Shown here in pieces: positions 46,664 to 55,094 of a stretch of DNA of 64,000 nt (within the stretch, counting starts at the first letter, position 1; the number at the start of each line of letters is the position of its first letter). The stretch spans positions 1 to 64,000 of the forward strand of contig NZ_JAIQZA010000021.1 in NCBI RefSeq assembly GCF_020164485.1, written 5' to 3'. Source of the DNA: Salegentibacter tibetensis (GTDB lineage: Bacteria > Bacteroidota > Bacteroidia > Flavobacteriales > Flavobacteriaceae). Position numbers and translations under genes: made by a program. The notes under the pieces are model-generated. The model was not told where the DNA came from. It ran no database searches and was given only the letters and a program-made list of their open reading frames with translations.

Positions 46664-46697
46664 AGAGACTGTCGAAAAAGGCAGTCTCTTTTTTTTT
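46664..46697 (+). terminator. Terminator of the acidic lipoprotein gene
   Basis: AGAGACTG (46664-46671) and CAGTCTCT (46682-46689) form a perfect stem followed by eight more T residues. Confidence 0.92.
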
Positions 46698-47058
46698 GCA
46701 GTAACGGAATCGAGCATATTAAGGTTCATTCTCAGAAAACATTCCACTGCGTTCCCCTAACCTACCAAGGTTTCACATTCAAAAATATTAAAGCATTTCT
46801 TTATGCCATTAAAAGGGTCGTGAAAGATCCTCCCCGTCTAATATTTCAAATTTTTCATTGTTAATGTTGCCATTAGGAATGAGAGACCAATGGAGAAAGG
46901 ATCAACATAATCAGCACGAGTAACTACAAGCAATAAAATTTAGTCTTAAATTTAACTTCCGTATCTATAATGTTTTTCACAAACATTTGTTATAAAGCTC
47001 TTAAAGTTTTGAAAACCTTATAATTAACGGTATTTTTTCTTTTCCCAGAGGATATTAT
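46698..47058. other. Intergenic region before the CheB-CheR gene
   Basis: About 360 bp; no gene seen. AGAGGA lies nine bases before the start at 47059, a fair Shine-Dalgarno match, which is unusual in this phylum. Confidence 0.5.
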
Positions 47059-50000
47059 ATGAAAGAACAAGAACATAAACCAAATAAAGCACTCACCAAA
47101 TCTAAAAATAATTTTCCCGTAGTAGGCGTTGGTGCTTCTGCGGGGGGGTTGGCGGCATTTAAACAACTTATAAAATCCATTCCCGAAGATTCCGGAATGG
47201 CCTATGTGCTGGTGCAGCATCTGGACCCAGACCACGACAGTCTGTTGCCGGAACTACTGCAAAAAGTCACCAAAATCCCGGTTTTGGAAATTTCAGATGA
47301 GATTAAGGTGGCGCCTAATAACATTTACATTATCCCCAGTAATAAAATGCTACTTGCTAATGATGGTAAGCTGGAACTAAGCCCCAGACCAGAAAAGAGC
47401 GAAAAATTACAAAACCTTCCTATAGACCTGTTTTTCACCTCCCTTGCCTGGGTACACCAGTCGTATTCAATTGGAGTAGTATTGACAGGGACAGGTTCCG
47501 ATGGCACCGAAGGATTAAAAGCCATTAAAGAACATGGAGGCATCACGTTTGTACACGACCTGGAGTCGGCAGAATATGATGGAATGCCCAGAAGTGCGAC
47601 AAATGCGGGGGTGGTGGATTTTTCCCTTCCGCCGGATAAAATCCCGGCAAAAATTCTGGAGACAATAAAAAAAATCAACGCCAAGGAAGCTAATGACGAT
47701 GATCCAGAATACGAAGGACAGGATGAGAAGATTTTTAAACAAATACTTTCATTGTTGCGCACGCGTAGAGGAACCGATTTCACTTATTACAAGCAACCCA
47801 CTATCCGTAGAAGAATACTCCGCAGGATGGCTCTAGGCAACAAGGAAGAGCTTTCAGAATATCTTGACCAGTTAAAATCTAATACCTCAGAACAAGATGT
47901 GTTGTATCAGGATTTATTGATCCCCGTAACCACTTTTTTTCGGGACACTGAGGTTTTTGAAAATTTATGCAACACTACCCTTCCAAATATTATTAAGAAT
48001 AAAAAAGAAGGAGTTCCCATTCGTGTTTGGGTATCGGCATGTAGCACAGGCCAGGAAGCTTACAGCATTGCTATCTGTCTTTTGGAGTTTTTTGAGAATA
48101 AGCCTTCCTCTGGACCCAGGGAAAAAATACAAATATTCGGTACAGATATTAGCCAACCTGCCATTGAAAAAGCACGAACCGGAATTTATAAAAAAAATGA
48201 ATTACAGGACTTATCTCCCGAACGTTTGAAAAAATACTTCACTAAAAGAGATGGGCATTATCAAATAAACAAGAAGGTACGCGAAATATGTGTTTTTGCC
48301 CTTCATAATTTTCTTATGGATCCACCATTTGGTAAAATGGATCTTATAAGTTGCCGCAACGTTCTTATTTATATGGAGCCTTACCTTCAGAAAAAAGCAC
48401 TCACCACCTTTCACTATGCCCTAAACCAGAATGGATATTTATTGCTGGGAAAATCGGAAACTGTAAGTAATGTGCCAGATCTCTTTGGTCCTTCAGAAAA
48501 AAAACACAAAATATACTCACGCAAAGATAAACCCGGCAGGTTTATGCTCGTGACCAGCCAGCGAAGCGAGCAAAATATCGAGGACATCAACTCCAATTCC
48601 AGGGAAGAAAATACACGCACCGATTTCCAGAAGATCGCAGATGATGTTATCCTAAGTAATTATACCCCCGCCGGGGTGGTAGTGAATGAGACCAAAGATA
48701 TTGTCCATTTTCGGGGAAACACCAGCAAATTCCTGCAACAGTCCCCCGGGAAACCTACCCATAATTTGTTGAAAATGGCAAAATTGGGATTGTCATTTGA
48801 ACTTCGAAATATTTTGCACCAGGCAAAAACAAACCTGCAAGACAATCCCGAAAGAAAAACTACTGTAGAAAAAAAGGACATACTAATAGAGATAGATGGA
48901 AAAACACATAACATCTCTATTGAAGCTGTTCCTTTGCCTAAACTTGTGGAACCGCATTATTTAATCCTTTTTCACGACCATGGCCTTGCAGTATCTGCTG
49001 AGGAAACTTCTACAGCACCAAAAGATAAAGAAAAAGACAAGCGTATAAGACAACTGGAACAGGAACTTTCCCAAACCCGGGAAAATATGCGCAGTATTAC
49101 CGCGGACCAGGAGGCGGTGAATGAAGAGCTGCAAAGTGGTAATGAGGAACTAGAAAGTAGCAGTGAAGAACTGCAGAGCCTGAACGAGGAATTGGAAAGC
49201 AGCAAAGAAGAATTGCAGAGCACCAATGAAGAACTTACCAGCTTAAACCAGGAATTGCAGAGTTTGAATGCCCAACTTGTGAGTTCCCGGGATTATGCCG
49301 AGATCGTTGTTGATACTATTTGGGAACCCCTTTTAATTTTGGATAAAAACCTGCACGTAAAATCTGCCAATAAAGCTTTCTACAACACATTTAAAGTCCA
49401 GGAAGAGCAAACAGAGGGAAAATTGGTTTATGATATAGGAAATAAACAATGGGACATCCCCCAATTGAGAACACTATTGGGGAACATACTGCCGGAAAAA
49501 GAAGGTTTCACCAATTTTGAAATGACCCATGATTTTCCAGAAATCGGAACCAAAACCATGCTGCTGAACGCCCGGCAGATCTTTAGTCCCGATAATGAGG
49601 ACAATAGAATTTTACTGGCGATTGAGGATATTACGGAAGTAAAAAAAGCGGGTGCCAAAAATGCGAGATTGTCGGCGATTGTGGAGTCTTCAGAGGATGC
49701 TATTATCAGCAAAACCCTGGATGGGAACATTACCAGTTGGAACAAAGGTGCAGAAAAGATATTTGGATATAACCACAAAGAAACTATAGGAAAACATATA
49801 TCTATCATTATTCCCCAAGAGCACCAGGAAGAGGAAAAAAAGATCTTCGATAGAATTAAAAAAGGAGGAAAAGTAAACGAATTTGAATCGGTAAGGATTA
49901 CCAAAAAAGGAAAAAAGGTTCCTATCTCCCTTACAGGTTCCCTGGTAAAAGATGCCGGGGAAAAAATTATCGGGGTCTCTGAAATAAGCAGGGATATATC

Positions 50001-51483
50001 TGACCGAAAAGAAGCGGCGGAAAAAATTAAAGAAAGTGAACGACTGTACCATGAGTTGATCTATTCTTCCCCCTCATTGATCGCTACTTTTACAGGAGAA
50101 GACCATAAAATTGGTATAGCCAATAATGCTATTTTAGAAGCATGGGGAAAAGGTAAGGAAGTTATTGGCAAACCAATTTTGGAAGCAATACCGGAATTAA
50201 AGGAACAGGGTTTCAAAGAAATAATGGATAAGGTATATGAAACCGGGGAAGCTCAAAAGTTTTTCGAAATGCCTGTAGATATATTTCGAAACGGAAAAAT
50301 GGAACGTTCTTATTATAATTTTACGTACTACCCGCAAAGGGATATAAACAACAACATTACCGGAATAGTGGATATTGCCACTGAGGTTACCCCACAAGCC
50401 GAATTCAATCTTAAACTAAAGGAAAGTGAATCTCATTTTAGAAAAATGGCCGATTTAATGCCGGGAAAAATTTTAAATACAGATGAAGAAGGATACGCTT
50501 ATTATTTTAACCGACATTGGGTTAGCGATACCGGCCATAGCCAGGAAGAACTTGAAGGCCGCGGCTGGCAAAATTGTATTCATCCCGATGATTTTGAAAC
50601 TTTTATAAGCCACTGGAAGGAATCCTTAAATACCGGAAAAGAATTTGAAATGGAATTTCGCTGTGCAAACAAGAACGATGGATATAAATGGCACTTGGGC
50701 AGGGCCGTACCGCTTAAAAACAATGCCGGAAAAATTAAATTTTGGATCAATTCGGCAATAGAAATTCAAAAACTTAAAGATGAGGAAAAACGCAAAGAGG
50801 ATTTCCTTAAGATGGTGAGCCATGAGCTTAAAACCCCTGTTACTTCTATAAAAGGATATGTGCAATTATTGTTGAGCATCCTTAAAAATGACAAGGATAT
50901 AGGTTTGGATTCTTTGCCCCTAAAACCTTCTTTGGAACGCATAGATACCCAAATAGGACGTTTATCGAGACTTATTTCTGAAATGCTGGATCTCTCACGC
51001 CTGGAGGACAATAAACTGGTATTTAAAAACAAAGTCTTTAGCATAAATGAACTGGTAGATGAAACCATACAGGATATCAACCATTCCAGAACCGGGCAAA
51101 AGATTAAAATCGAGCACCAGTTTAAGTGTAACGTCAATGCCGATAAAGACAGAATTGGTCAGGTATTGATAAACCTAATCACGAATTCCATAAAATATTC
51201 TTCTAACAGTCAACCAGTGGAAGTGGAAATTAAAAAAGGAGAAAACAATTACGTTAAAATAAGCGTGAAAGATCATGGGATAGGCATAGCTGAAAATGAT
51301 TTGAAAAAGATATTTGACCGTTTTTACCGGGTTACTGGTACAAATGAAGATACGTATGCCGGTTTTGGAATAGGCCTATTCCTTTCCAATGAGATTGTAA
51401 AAAGGCATAAGGGGAAAATTTCGGTAAAAAGTAAAGTAGGAGAAGGTTCCGTTTTTTCTTTTTCGTTGCCTTATGAAGTTTAA
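47059..51483 (+). CDS. CheB-CheR-PAS-histidine kinase hybrid
   Basis: A 1474-residue soluble signalling protein. Order: CheB methylesterase (about 18-205; triad Ser27 in GASAGG, His54 in QHLDPDH, Asp148 in GTGSDG), CheR methyltransferase (about 225-490; SACSTGQEAYS and ISCRNVLIY), an unassigned linker domain, a signalling coiled coil of seven heptads (689-738, EELQS/EELES units), four PAS domains (about 745-1240), then the kinase (His1255 in MVSHELKTP; NSIKYS, DHGIGI and GFGIGLFLS). There is no receiver on CheB and no chemoreceptor gene nearby, so it probably works outside chemotaxis. A CheY-like gene follows. Confidence 0.93.
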   Translation: MKEQEHKPNKALTKSKNNFPVVGVGASAGGLAAFKQLIKSIPEDSGMAYVLVQHLDPDHDSLLPELLQKVTKIPVLEISDEIKVAPNNIYIIPSNKMLLANDGKLELSPRPEKSEKLQNLPIDLFFTSLAWVHQSYSIGVVLTGTGSDGTEGLKAIKEHGGITFVHDLESAEYDGMPRSATNAGVVDFSLPPDKIPAKILETIKKINAKEANDDDPEYEGQDEKIFKQILSLLRTRRGTDFTYYKQPTIRRRILRRMALGNKEELSEYLDQLKSNTSEQDVLYQDLLIPVTTFFRDTEVFENLCNTTLPNIIKNKKEGVPIRVWVSACSTGQEAYSIAICLLEFFENKPSSGPREKIQIFGTDISQPAIEKARTGIYKKNELQDLSPERLKKYFTKRDGHYQINKKVREICVFALHNFLMDPPFGKMDLISCRNVLIYMEPYLQKKALTTFHYALNQNGYLLLGKSETVSNVPDLFGPSEKKHKIYSRKDKPGRFMLVTSQRSEQNIEDINSNSREENTRTDFQKIADDVILSNYTPAGVVVNETKDIVHFRGNTSKFLQQSPGKPTHNLLKMAKLGLSFELRNILHQAKTNLQDNPERKTTVEKKDILIEIDGKTHNISIEAVPLPKLVEPHYLILFHDHGLAVSAEETSTAPKDKEKDKRIRQLEQELSQTRENMRSITADQEAVNEELQSGNEELESSSEELQSLNEELESSKEELQSTNEELTSLNQELQSLNAQLVSSRDYAEIVVDTIWEPLLILDKNLHVKSANKAFYNTFKVQEEQTEGKLVYDIGNKQWDIPQLRTLLGNILPEKEGFTNFEMTHDFPEIGTKTMLLNARQIFSPDNEDNRILLAIEDITEVKKAGAKNARLSAIVESSEDAIISKTLDGNITSWNKGAEKIFGYNHKETIGKHISIIIPQEHQEEEKKIFDRIKKGGKVNEFESVRITKKGKKVPISLTGSLVKDAGEKIIGVSEISRDISDRKEAAEKIKESERLYHELIYSSPSLIATFTGEDHKIGIANNAILEAWGKGKEVIGKPILEAIPELKEQGFKEIMDKVYETGEAQKFFEMPVDIFRNGKMERSYYNFTYYPQRDINNNITGIVDIATEVTPQAEFNLKLKESESHFRKMADLMPGKILNTDEEGYAYYFNRHWVSDTGHSQEELEGRGWQNCIHPDDFETFISHWKESLNTGKEFEMEFRCANKNDGYKWHLGRAVPLKNNAGKIKFWINSAIEIQKLKDEEKRKEDFLKMVSHELKTPVTSIKGYVQLLLSILKNDKDIGLDSLPLKPSLERIDTQIGRLSRLISEMLDLSRLEDNKLVFKNKVFSINELVDETIQDINHSRTGQKIKIEHQFKCNVNADKDRIGQVLINLITNSIKYSSNSQPVEVEIKKGENNYVKISVKDHGIGIAENDLKKIFDRFYRVTGTNEDTYAGFGIGLFLSNEIVKRHKGKISVKSKVGEGSVFSFSLPYEV

Positions 51484-51531
51484 ATGCTTAGCTGCGCTAA
51501 AATCTAATTACATGGTATAAACAGGAAAAAA

Positions 51532-51900
51532 ATGAAAAAAAGCAATACAAAAATTTTAGTTGTAGATGATGATACCGCGATTGGCGATATGCTTAAAATG
51601 CTGCTGGAAATGAATGGTTATGAAGTAATTGTTTCTGAAAAGCCCGAAGAGACAGAAGAAAATATTATTACTCATGGTATTGATTTGGTACTTTTAGACA
51701 TGCTCATTTCAGGGGTTAATGGCACCGATGTTTGTGAAAGGATAAGAAGAGAGGAAACCACCAAACACGTAACTATATTGATGATGTCTGCCCTTCACGA
51801 TGCCGGGAAAAAATGCAAGGCTGCAGGTGCCAACGATTTTATTGCCAAACCCTTCGATATGGATGAGCTACTGGAGAAAATAAAGATCCTGGTGCAATAG
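51532..51900 (+). CDS. CheY-like response regulator
   Basis: A 122-residue lone receiver: VVDDDTAIGDM at the N-terminus, phosphoacceptor Asp56 in LVLLDMLISG, and Lys in FIAKPFDMDEL. It begins 48 bp after the CheB-CheR-PAS-kinase stop and is its likely phosphate acceptor. Confidence 0.92.
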   Translation: MKKSNTKILVVDDDTAIGDMLKMLLEMNGYEVIVSEKPEETEENIITHGIDLVLLDMLISGVNGTDVCERIRREETTKHVTILMMSALHDAGKKCKAAGANDFIAKPFDMDELLEKIKILVQ

Positions 51901-51976
51901 ATAGCTATCAAAGTATTACTAGCGGGAAAGCAATAGTTGAAATTGAGCTTATGAATTCTATAAAAAGCAAGAACCT

Positions 51977-52030
51977 GTCTGAAAAGTTTTTTAAATCGTC
52001 ATTCTGAATTTATTTCAGAATCTAAGATGT
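51977..52030. repeat. MITE-like hairpin element, copy B
   Basis: Shares GTCTGAAA and the core AATCGTCATTCTGAATTTAT, then TTCAGAATCTAAGAT, with the reverse of 6661-6712. The hairpin is CTGAATTTATTTCAG. It supplies the stop codon and last residues of the truncated glycosylasparaginase fragment. Confidence 0.78.
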
Positions 52031-52320
52031 TGATAATCTATGGCCAGCATCCCGATAGTGTCGTGATTTTCAATATTGATTATCGGCTTATAGTTTTTCT
52101 CTTCCAGGCATTTTTCCATTCTTTTTCCTAATTCAGTCAGAAGATTTTTTGGTTTAAATCCGTTTTGAATGGCAAAGTTACAGGCACCCTCTCCTATTAA
52201 TATTACATGAGAGCTTTTTTCCATCACTTTTCGAGCGACTGCTACAGGATGCTCTATATTTTTAAGATAAGCCACACTTCTGCAATTTCCATCTGGAGCC
52301 ATATTACACGCATCCCGCAT
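52015..52320 (-). pseudogene. Glycosylasparaginase fragment, truncated at both ends
   Basis: The 101-residue frame matches only the middle of N4-(beta-N-acetylglucosaminyl)-L-asparaginase: RDACNMAPDGNCRSVAYLKN, IEHPVAVARKVME, VILIGEGACNFA, then NHDTIGMLAID with the self-cleavage site and nucleophile Thr. The family protein is over 300 residues. Here homology stops four residues after LAID, where repeat copy B begins, and a stop codon stands directly before the ATG. The C-terminal substrate-binding half is missing, so it cannot work. Confidence 0.85.
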
Positions 52321-52358
52321 TTAGAAAATCACTATAAACAATAGCCTTTCTACGGGCT

Positions 52359-52504
52359 TAATCACTCATTGAGGCTTAAGCCGCCGGAATGAAATTTATT
52401 TCGGGCAGGTTCCCCGAGGCCTGTCCGAATTATTCAGGCGGGCTTGCCCCGATATTAAGATATATTTTCCAATAATGTTTCTCGGGGTTTGCTCCGAGGT
52501 AGTT
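52359..52504. repeat. Expanded relative of the three-hairpin dispersed element, copy 4
   Basis: In reverse orientation it reads CTACCTCGGAGCAAACCCC, then ATTGGAAAATATAT, ATCGGGGCAAGCCCG, CCTCGGGGAA and CCTCAATGAGTGATT, the same order of blocks as copy 2 but with extra sequence between. It fills the gap between the glycosylasparaginase fragment and the next small gene. Confidence 0.65.
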
Positions 52505-52511
52505 ACTCGAA

Positions 52512-52751
52512 ATGCAGGAGGAACTACTCACCAGGATAATTAATATGGGGATGACCGGAGAATATTCTGAAGTAAATATGGTATTAAAGCCCGGGGATAC
52601 TTACAAATTCGATCTTGAGCAATTTCGCGAAACTAAAGATACTAACCTGAATAAGTTATTGACTTTCTTCGATGAGCTTGAACACCTTATGAACTCCCTG
52701 GCAAATATTAATGGGATTACTGAAGAGGAGCTTGAGGATGAGAATTTATAA
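52512..52751 (+). CDS. Small acidic hypothetical protein
   Basis: A 79-residue frame beginning 8 bp after repeat copy 4 (MQEELLTRIINMGMTGEYSE). It is rich in Glu, Leu and Asn and predicted mostly helical, with no signal peptide or known motif. A shorter start at Met12 or Met14 is possible. It may be a real orphan or a relic of a gene cut by the repeat. Confidence 0.4.
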   Translation: MQEELLTRIINMGMTGEYSEVNMVLKPGDTYKFDLEQFRETKDTNLNKLLTFFDELEHLMNSLANINGITEEELEDENL

Positions 52752-52789
52752 ACAAGGATCTAAGCATACACAGGGCAGGTTAAAAAGTA

Positions 52790-54355
52790 CTAACTTTCCC
52801 TGAACAACTCCCTGAAGGTCTCCTCTATTTCACGAGCCTCTTCTGCTTTTAGGTTCACAAATTCCTTTTCGCGGGCTCTTTTAGACAATTTTCCCTCATT
52901 CTGTTCAAGGAATCTTACCAGGAGAGCTACCATTTTATCCGGCATTTCATATTCGTCATCCAACCATCTTTTAAAAGCATCATAAGCCGTGAGGTATTGA
53001 ATTTCCTGAGGGATTATATTATCTATGGTGTCGTTTACGCAATCATATAAAAATTCCGTTTGCTTAGTAACGTCAAAAAATCGATAGTAATCCAGAGTAT
53101 CGTTCATCACCTGGACATTGTTATCTGGTGTTTGTTCCCAATCAATATAATCCAAAAGAGGGTGTGAATAATCTTCCAGAACGTTTCTATAGTCAACAAT
53201 ATGATCAAGAATAGAAGCTGAGACAGGAAATATCACCCCTTGCTGAGAAAATTTTTTCTTTGCCAGGAGATGATGGATTATATATCTATGAATACGTCCG
53301 TTCCCGTCGACGAAGGGATGAATAAACACAAAACCAAAAGCAATTTTCGCGGCGGCCATGACTGCTGCAAAATCATTTTCAAGTAATAATTGATTTGTAG
53401 CAAGCAGACCTTTTATTAGCTTAGATAGATCTTCAGGTTTTGCGGAAATATGATCTGGTATTGGTGCCCCAGTTGTCCTTTCATGTTCTCCAACAAAGCC
53501 TCCCTTTTTCCTGAAGCCCATCTCTACGAATCGACTGTTTTCAATCACCACTTGCTGTAGTCTAACAAATTCTTCTTCTGAAAGATCTTTTGTTCCCGCC
53601 TGTCCAATCGCTTGCCCCCATCGTGCTGCACGTTTGCTTGGCGGGTTTTCTCCCTCTATTGTAAAAGAAGCTTTGGAATCTTTCAAAAGAAGAAATGCCG
53701 AAGCTCTTTGTATAATATCCTTACGTAAACCTTTTAAGTATTCACTTTTTTTCTCCTCTAAATCGGCCTGAGAGAATTCAAGTTTCGCAGTCCTACGAAT
53801 TAATGGACAAAAATAAGGAGTGCCTGGGAGGTTATTAATCACCAAATGACGTTTTGATTTTGTCCCATTTATAGCAAACTGAAGATTACTATCTATAGCG
53901 GGAACGTAACTTTTTTTAGTGAGGGCCTTCTTTTGAGGAATCTCTTTTTCCATAATCCATTCCAACAAGAACCATATCCTCCGGCTATATTGTCCGGTAG
54001 GTTCAATATCTGTCAGCTCATATAGTTCTTCTTCAGAAAAGTACCTGGTTAGCGCACTAAACACTAATAAATTCACCCCTTCATATTTTAAACTGAATAT
54101 CAGGTGCCTATAAAGGGCTTCGATTATGGAAAGTTTCTCATGATCTTCAGGCAAATAACTAGGTGGGAAGACCCGCCAATCCTCGGTTTCAAAAGATTTG
54201 TTTTGATCGCAGATCAAAGCCACGGGCTTTTGAATAGGAATATTAAGACCCAGCTTATCAATTATGGCGGAGTATCCTACGATGACACCTTTTTCTGGTC
54301 TTTCTAGTCCGTGAAAAACAGGCGCATCAGAATAAAAATGGGCGGGATCTAGCAT
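52790..54355 (-). CDS. Fic-family protein 1, predicted AMP transferase with N-terminal inhibitory helix
   Basis: A 521-residue Fic protein. The active-site motif HPFVDGNGRIHR begins at His346. The inhibitory motif SxxxEG (SFTIEG, Ser230 to Gly235) lies before the Fic core, making it a class II, self-inhibited enzyme. The first 200 residues and the charged C-terminal helical part (MPDKMVALLVRFLEQNEGKLSK onward) are not assigned, though the latter could be a winged helix. Fic enzymes transfer AMP or related groups to target proteins. Four phased repeats precede the start, hinting at self-regulation. Confidence 0.9.
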   Translation of the reverse strand: MLDPAHFYSDAPVFHGLERPEKGVIVGYSAIIDKLGLNIPIQKPVALICDQNKSFETEDWRVFPPSYLPEDHEKLSIIEALYRHLIFSLKYEGVNLLVFSALTRYFSEEELYELTDIEPTGQYSRRIWFLLEWIMEKEIPQKKALTKKSYVPAIDSNLQFAINGTKSKRHLVINNLPGTPYFCPLIRRTAKLEFSQADLEEKKSEYLKGLRKDIIQRASAFLLLKDSKASFTIEGENPPSKRAARWGQAIGQAGTKDLSEEEFVRLQQVVIENSRFVEMGFRKKGGFVGEHERTTGAPIPDHISAKPEDLSKLIKGLLATNQLLLENDFAAVMAAAKIAFGFVFIHPFVDGNGRIHRYIIHHLLAKKKFSQQGVIFPVSASILDHIVDYRNVLEDYSHPLLDYIDWEQTPDNNVQVMNDTLDYYRFFDVTKQTEFLYDCVNDTIDNIIPQEIQYLTAYDAFKRWLDDEYEMPDKMVALLVRFLEQNEGKLSKRAREKEFVNLKAEEAREIEETFRELFRES

Positions 54356-54363
54356 GTAAAAAT

Positions 54364-54448
54364 AAATTTGAGCGCAAGATAAATAAAAAATAGGCGCAGA
54401 TAGTAAAAAATGAGCGCAAAGTTTTAATATTTATTAAAAATAGGCGCA
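54364..54448. promoter_or_regulatory. Four phased GCGCA repeats upstream of Fic 1
   Basis: AAATTTGAGCGCA (54364-54376), AAAAATAGGCGCA (54386-54398), AAAAATGAGCGCA (54406-54418) and AAAAATAGGCGCA (54436-54448). Ends are spaced 22, 20 and 30 bp, near multiples of a helical turn. A fifth, weaker match (AAAAACAGGCGCA) ends at 54325 inside the gene. The first site is 9 bp from the Fic 1 start codon. This looks like an operator array. Confidence 0.7.
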
Positions 54449-54629
54449 CTTAAAAAATCTTTGCCACCGGACCCTTGAAAAACTCCAAAATATACTTTCT
54501 CCGCGCTTTATAAATCCTAATGACTCTAAAACGCTAAGCTTCCCTTTAAACTACTGAAATTACAATTATCATAATAACGACACCTATTGTCGCCTTCCCG
54601 CCTTAATATTGTTGTACAAAACAAGGGCG

Positions 54630-54842
54630 ATGAGAACATTAGAAATAACACTTTTAGAAGAAAAATACCAGCATATTCAGGAAGAAATCAAATATGGAGG
54701 CAGAACCATGCTTGAGGAAGAAACCCTCGGTGGTTATGACATTAGCCTTCACGTTGGAGTGCCTAACATCTATACTTATCTCGAGATGAATTATATTAAT
54801 CAAGTTGATCTGGGAGAAGTGGAATGGAGCTTTAGTTCTTAA
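54630..54842 (+). CDS. Small hypothetical protein
   Basis: A 70-residue frame (MRTLEITLLEEKYQHIQEEI onward). Start chosen at 54630; the ATG-like start at 54609 is less likely because it lies in the promoter-like stretch TAATATTGTTGTAC. Mixed helix and strand, no signal peptide, no family recognised. It is divergent from Fic 1, and 252 bp of AT-rich sequence separates it from hsdM. Confidence 0.45.
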   Translation: MRTLEITLLEEKYQHIQEEIKYGGRTMLEEETLGGYDISLHVGVPNIYTYLEMNYINQVDLGEVEWSFSS

Positions 54843-55094
54843 TAATATGTTGACACCTTCGAGAAAAACTATAACAGCATAAATAATATTGAAAAATCTC
54901 CTTTTATCCACTTCTTGCACCTAAAAATGTAAGTATTACAGAAAACCGCTTTCAAAGCTTTAAGAAAATATTTAGATTTACCAAAGTGTTGCCCCACCTC
55001 CGCAAATCCCTACTCGCGGATATAATGCCTGCAAAAGAAATAATTCTATATGCAAGCTTCGGGCATTTATAAATCTTACACCGAACAAACATAA

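Noticed and set aside
48972-49226. A serine- and leucine-rich minus-strand frame with repeats
   Set aside because: It is the antisense shadow of the heptad coiled coil in the CheB-CheR-kinase gene.
54364-54448. Short regular repeats considered as a CRISPR array
   Set aside because: The repeats are about 13 bp with spacers of 7-17 bp, far too short for CRISPR, and no cas genes are present.
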